From: Cristatella mucedo
Taxonomy: Eukaryota; Bryozoa; Phylactolaemata; Cristatellidae
Reading direction: 5' to 3'
Assembly: GCA_009760855.2 (NCBI GenBank)
Contig: WPIO01000004.1
Span: 11,916,501-11,980,500, forward strand
Length of the DNA stretch: 64,000 bases
Below the pieces are notes generated by a model that was not told the origin of the DNA, made no database searches, and worked only from the letters and a program-made list of their open reading frames with translations. Within the stretch, counting starts at the first letter, position 1. The number at the start of each line of letters is the position of its first letter. The translations under genes were made by a program, and so were the position numbers. This document shows, one piece after another, positions 36,110-64,000 of this stretch.

Positions 36110-36520
36110 CTAAACGACTTGAGTAGATGAGCAAGGAGGTTCGACGAAAGGCCAACTCGGAATTGTTTGGGATAGGTAGGTCACAGCAATATAATGGCAT
36201 GACTTGAAACTGAGTGACAGAAACTTTATTGCTGCTGAAGTTAATATGCTGCTTAAAGCGTAGTCGGTAGAGATCGGTGAGTGGTGCAATATGGCAGTTG
36301 ATACCTTAATGACAGACGAGTCTTGATGCATACGTTGAACCAACTTCAAGGGTCTTATTGTGCATGCACAAAGACCTAAAAGTAGCGATTTACAGATGTC
36401 ATAGCAGAATTTCATAAATGTATGGGCCAACTTAGCTATGGGATCATTGTCTGAGCAGGCACCAGTGTTTGCATTCGTACATAGTTTTAAATGACTACTA
36501 AAACTCTGAGGTACGGCAGA
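36110..36520 (-). mobile_element. L2-clade RT C-terminal fragment (copy 11)
   Basis: The minus-strand frame 36616-36110 reads FCYDICKSLLLGLCACTIRPL, a decayed form of SRLDFCNSLLAGLPACAIRRL. It continues into LHHSPISTDYAL and LSFKSCHYIAVTYLS, the counterparts of the ITPLLADLHWLP and LHSMAPAYLS segments. Confidence 0.6.
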
Positions 36521-36784
36521 CAGCAACCCGGTTGATGGAAATGATCTCGCACTGCTTACTAATACGAATATATTCATCCTTTTCTCGTCGTGGAGTTGTG
36601 GGTAAGGCGAGTGCACTGCTATTTTGCCTAGAGCAATACAATTCGTTCTTCGTGCTAGCGTTGTTCATGCTGGCAGCATCGGATCGGTTTACTTTACTGC
36701 TCAGGCCATATTGGTCATGTTGATCATTCTACCTTCAATCCTAGCTGTGGAAATTCCATTCCATTACTACGGGATTGACACAGT

Positions 36785-37455
36785 TGCCTTTGTATAGCCC
36801 TCAAAGAACTTAAACTCTTTCTAGGCCCTTTCCAAAGGCTGGTAGATGAAGCGACTAGGAGTTGATTTACTCATTTAGAGAAAAGGCAATTAGAAAGAGA
36901 AAAATCAGATTCCGTGCAGATACTAAAGATGCTGGTCGAGCCGATTTGTAGGGTACAGCTTTTCAGTTTTTGAGTAGCACTTGGTTTGCCCATAATTTGG
37001 TTATGTCGTCATTCTATCTGAGAAAGTTAGCTGTCATTCAGGTGCAACTTTCAGCAATTTATACTTTACGGGAGCAGGGAGAGTTTGAGAGGCTAGAAGG
37101 TGGGGAATTATCAATGCACAAGTGCAACTGTATGTCATCCGCGTACAAATGAAAGCTTAAACTGTGCCTGGTGATTACATCAGCAAGGGTGAGAGTAGAG
37201 TATGCATCGTGAAAAGAAGTTGACGTAAAACAGATCACTGGGGCATTCCATACTTCAAAGTCTCACTAGATGACTACTCGGCTATTAGAATCTGCTGGCT
37301 GAATTATCCTACTGAGACATGAGCTAAACCATTTTAGTACCATGTTCGTACGATTCCAAGTCGGGACGACATGCACTAAAGAACACTTAGTGATCAGTGG
37401 CATCAAAAGCTGCTGGTAGATTCCGAACAACTGGCAAGGAGAGAGAGAGGGAGAC
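36785..37455 (-). mobile_element. L2-clade RT palm fragment with YADD box (copy 12)
   Basis: The minus strand reads HLYADDIQLH at about 37123-37152, an intact RT active-site motif. Upstream on the minus strand, near 37400-37420, is SSFDATDH, the AAFDTIDH-like motif. A 3' UTR-like hairpin remnant lies at 36790-36830. The distance between the active site and the tail is too short for a whole element, so it is rearranged or two copies are juxtaposed. Confidence 0.62.
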
Positions 37456-38439
37456 TACACCTGAGTGAGCAGCTCTTTAAATGTCGTTGAGCGTTGGCAG
37501 CAGTACAGACTCTGTGCCTAGAGGCAGAGCCGGGCCAGCAGGGGGCCTTCTAACCCCCTCCTACAATATCCATACAACGCCCTGGGCTGTCCCTATTCCT
37601 GTGCCCCATGATCGTCACTAACGACGAAATCATGTCTTAATTCAACTCAATGAGCAAATACCGAGTTGGTCTTGAATGTACGCTACCGTTGATTTAACGT
37701 TATAGTGTTGTACTAATTGGGGGTTTAGCCCTGCCTACACGATAATCTTGCTGGCCTTGCCACTACATACAAATTCAGCAGGTCTTGCATCATAGGCAAA
37801 AATCCTGGCTCGGTCGCTTTCAGTGCCGATCTTTGCTTTTTCCTTTACTCTTGCATTATTCTGGCGAACCTGCCTCTGAGCCGTCTGTAGCTCTTGCTCC
37901 ACGGCTCGATGGTTTGCATTCATCTGTTAGTTAGCTACCTGGTAACACCACGCCCCATTTAACTACGATTGGACCGAGAGCCTGGCCTGTTTACAGACGA
38001 AGCAGGCCAAGGTTTGCTAGCCTGCCTTTGGCTCAGCGCTGTTATGCTGGCTGGAGTCCGGCAGCGGCAGCCGAGGCAGCTGTGGAGGCAAGAACAGAGC
38101 TGCTGGACTGGGTCTCCCGAGCTTGCCGAGCTGGCTACTAGGGCATAGAAAGTAAACACGACTCTGTAGCACTGGCGCATTGTTCTGGCTGCTATGGAAG
38201 GAAGGCCGCACAATTTCAAGAACCATTCAGCAGCAAGCACATTGATCCGGCCCCACAAGGCGAAAGATCCATAGAGCAGCTTACTTCCACGTCGACTGAC
38301 GACGACCATAATCGACTGGCCTGCCGAACGGCATAGTTTAGAGCCGGGCAAACAGCCACAGCCAGCAGTGCCACCGGCGCCCCTAGCCCGACCAGGAAAT
38401 CGCCAGGAAGCAGGGCCTGAAAAGAGGGCTAGGGAGCTC

Positions 38440-38692
38440 TGACAGTGGCTAGAGATAGAGAGGGTTCCGCGTCCAGGGCGCCGACAGCAGGTAAGGCTGC
38501 TCACTGCTGCTGCGGCTGCTGCTGCTTGCAGGTGCCCTCTGTCCTGCCAGTGCATGGGGGCCGTGCTCTGCAAGTCCAGCATGCTGCCAGCCTCGTGCAC
38601 TCTGGCTGCGATGGCTTCTCACTTCAATCTGCCCTCTGACAGCTCCTTTTTTTTTTTACAGGAAACCGTCATCGGCAGACCACGCTGTCGAC
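38440..38692 (+). promoter_or_regulatory. Prominin 5' UTR exon/intron region
   Basis: A good donor (CCGACAGCAG/GTAAGG) near 38490 and a strong acceptor (a T run, then ACAG) ending at 38661 flank a small intron. The ATG follows 32 bp after the acceptor. This suggests a short non-coding first exon ending near 38490. The minus-strand 213-codon frame over this region is antisense and not supported. Confidence 0.5.

Positions 38693-64000
<25,308 letters not shown>

Noticed and set aside
37959..38600. 213-codon minus-strand frame over the prominin 5' region
   Set aside because: Antisense to the presumed prominin 5' UTR/intron and low in recognisable features; no splice or domain support.

Overview
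This is eukaryotic, metazoan genomic DNA. The genes are split by introns with canonical GT..AG borders, coding density is low, and the gene set (a ciliary tektin, a prominin-type five-pass membrane protein, a SAFB/SLTM-like RNA-binding protein) is animal. The repeats are L2/CR1-clade LINEs, tRNA-derived SINEs, Tigger/pogo, Tc1 and MULE DNA transposons, one probable solo LTR and very long microsatellites, which suggests an invertebrate, probably aquatic. I cannot name the species.

Layout. 1-9.7 kb is repeat-dominated intergenic DNA: a decayed FLYWCH/MULE transposase gene on the minus strand, several 5'-truncated L2 copies on both strands, and a 3' end of a second LINE family. 9.79-12.44 kb (+) is a complete six-exon tektin-4 gene in which every splice phase matches; it encodes 458 residues. 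13.09-28.83 kb (-) is a gene convergent with tektin-4. Two exons give a SAFB/SLTM-type RRM, and five downstream exons in compatible phase add a coiled coil and a Ser/Ala-rich tail. A 440-codon Arg/Ser-rich open frame at 27.0-28.3 kb may or may not belong to it. 29-38 kb holds an internally deleted Tigger element, a Tc1 remnant, L2 and SINE copies and GC/CpG-rich blocks that may be promoters.

38.69 kb to the right edge (+) is a prominin gene. I could assemble 17 coding exons, from the signal peptide through two Cys-rich cytoplasmic loops into the second large extracellular loop. The gene continues past the window. Its introns carry L2 copies, SINEs, (CT)n, (TA)n and (CTCACT)n arrays, and a probable solo LTR that ends 29 bp before exon 7.

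The three genes do not form a pathway. Tektin-4 is an axonemal microtubule inner protein, prominin organises membrane protrusions, and SAFB-like proteins act in nuclear RNA and chromatin organisation. The clearest new signal is in the repeats. A tRNA-derived SINE ends in the same 3' hairpin as the resident L2 family, which implies a LINE/SINE mobilisation pair. I found no CRISPR array, bacterial-type operon or novel defence system.
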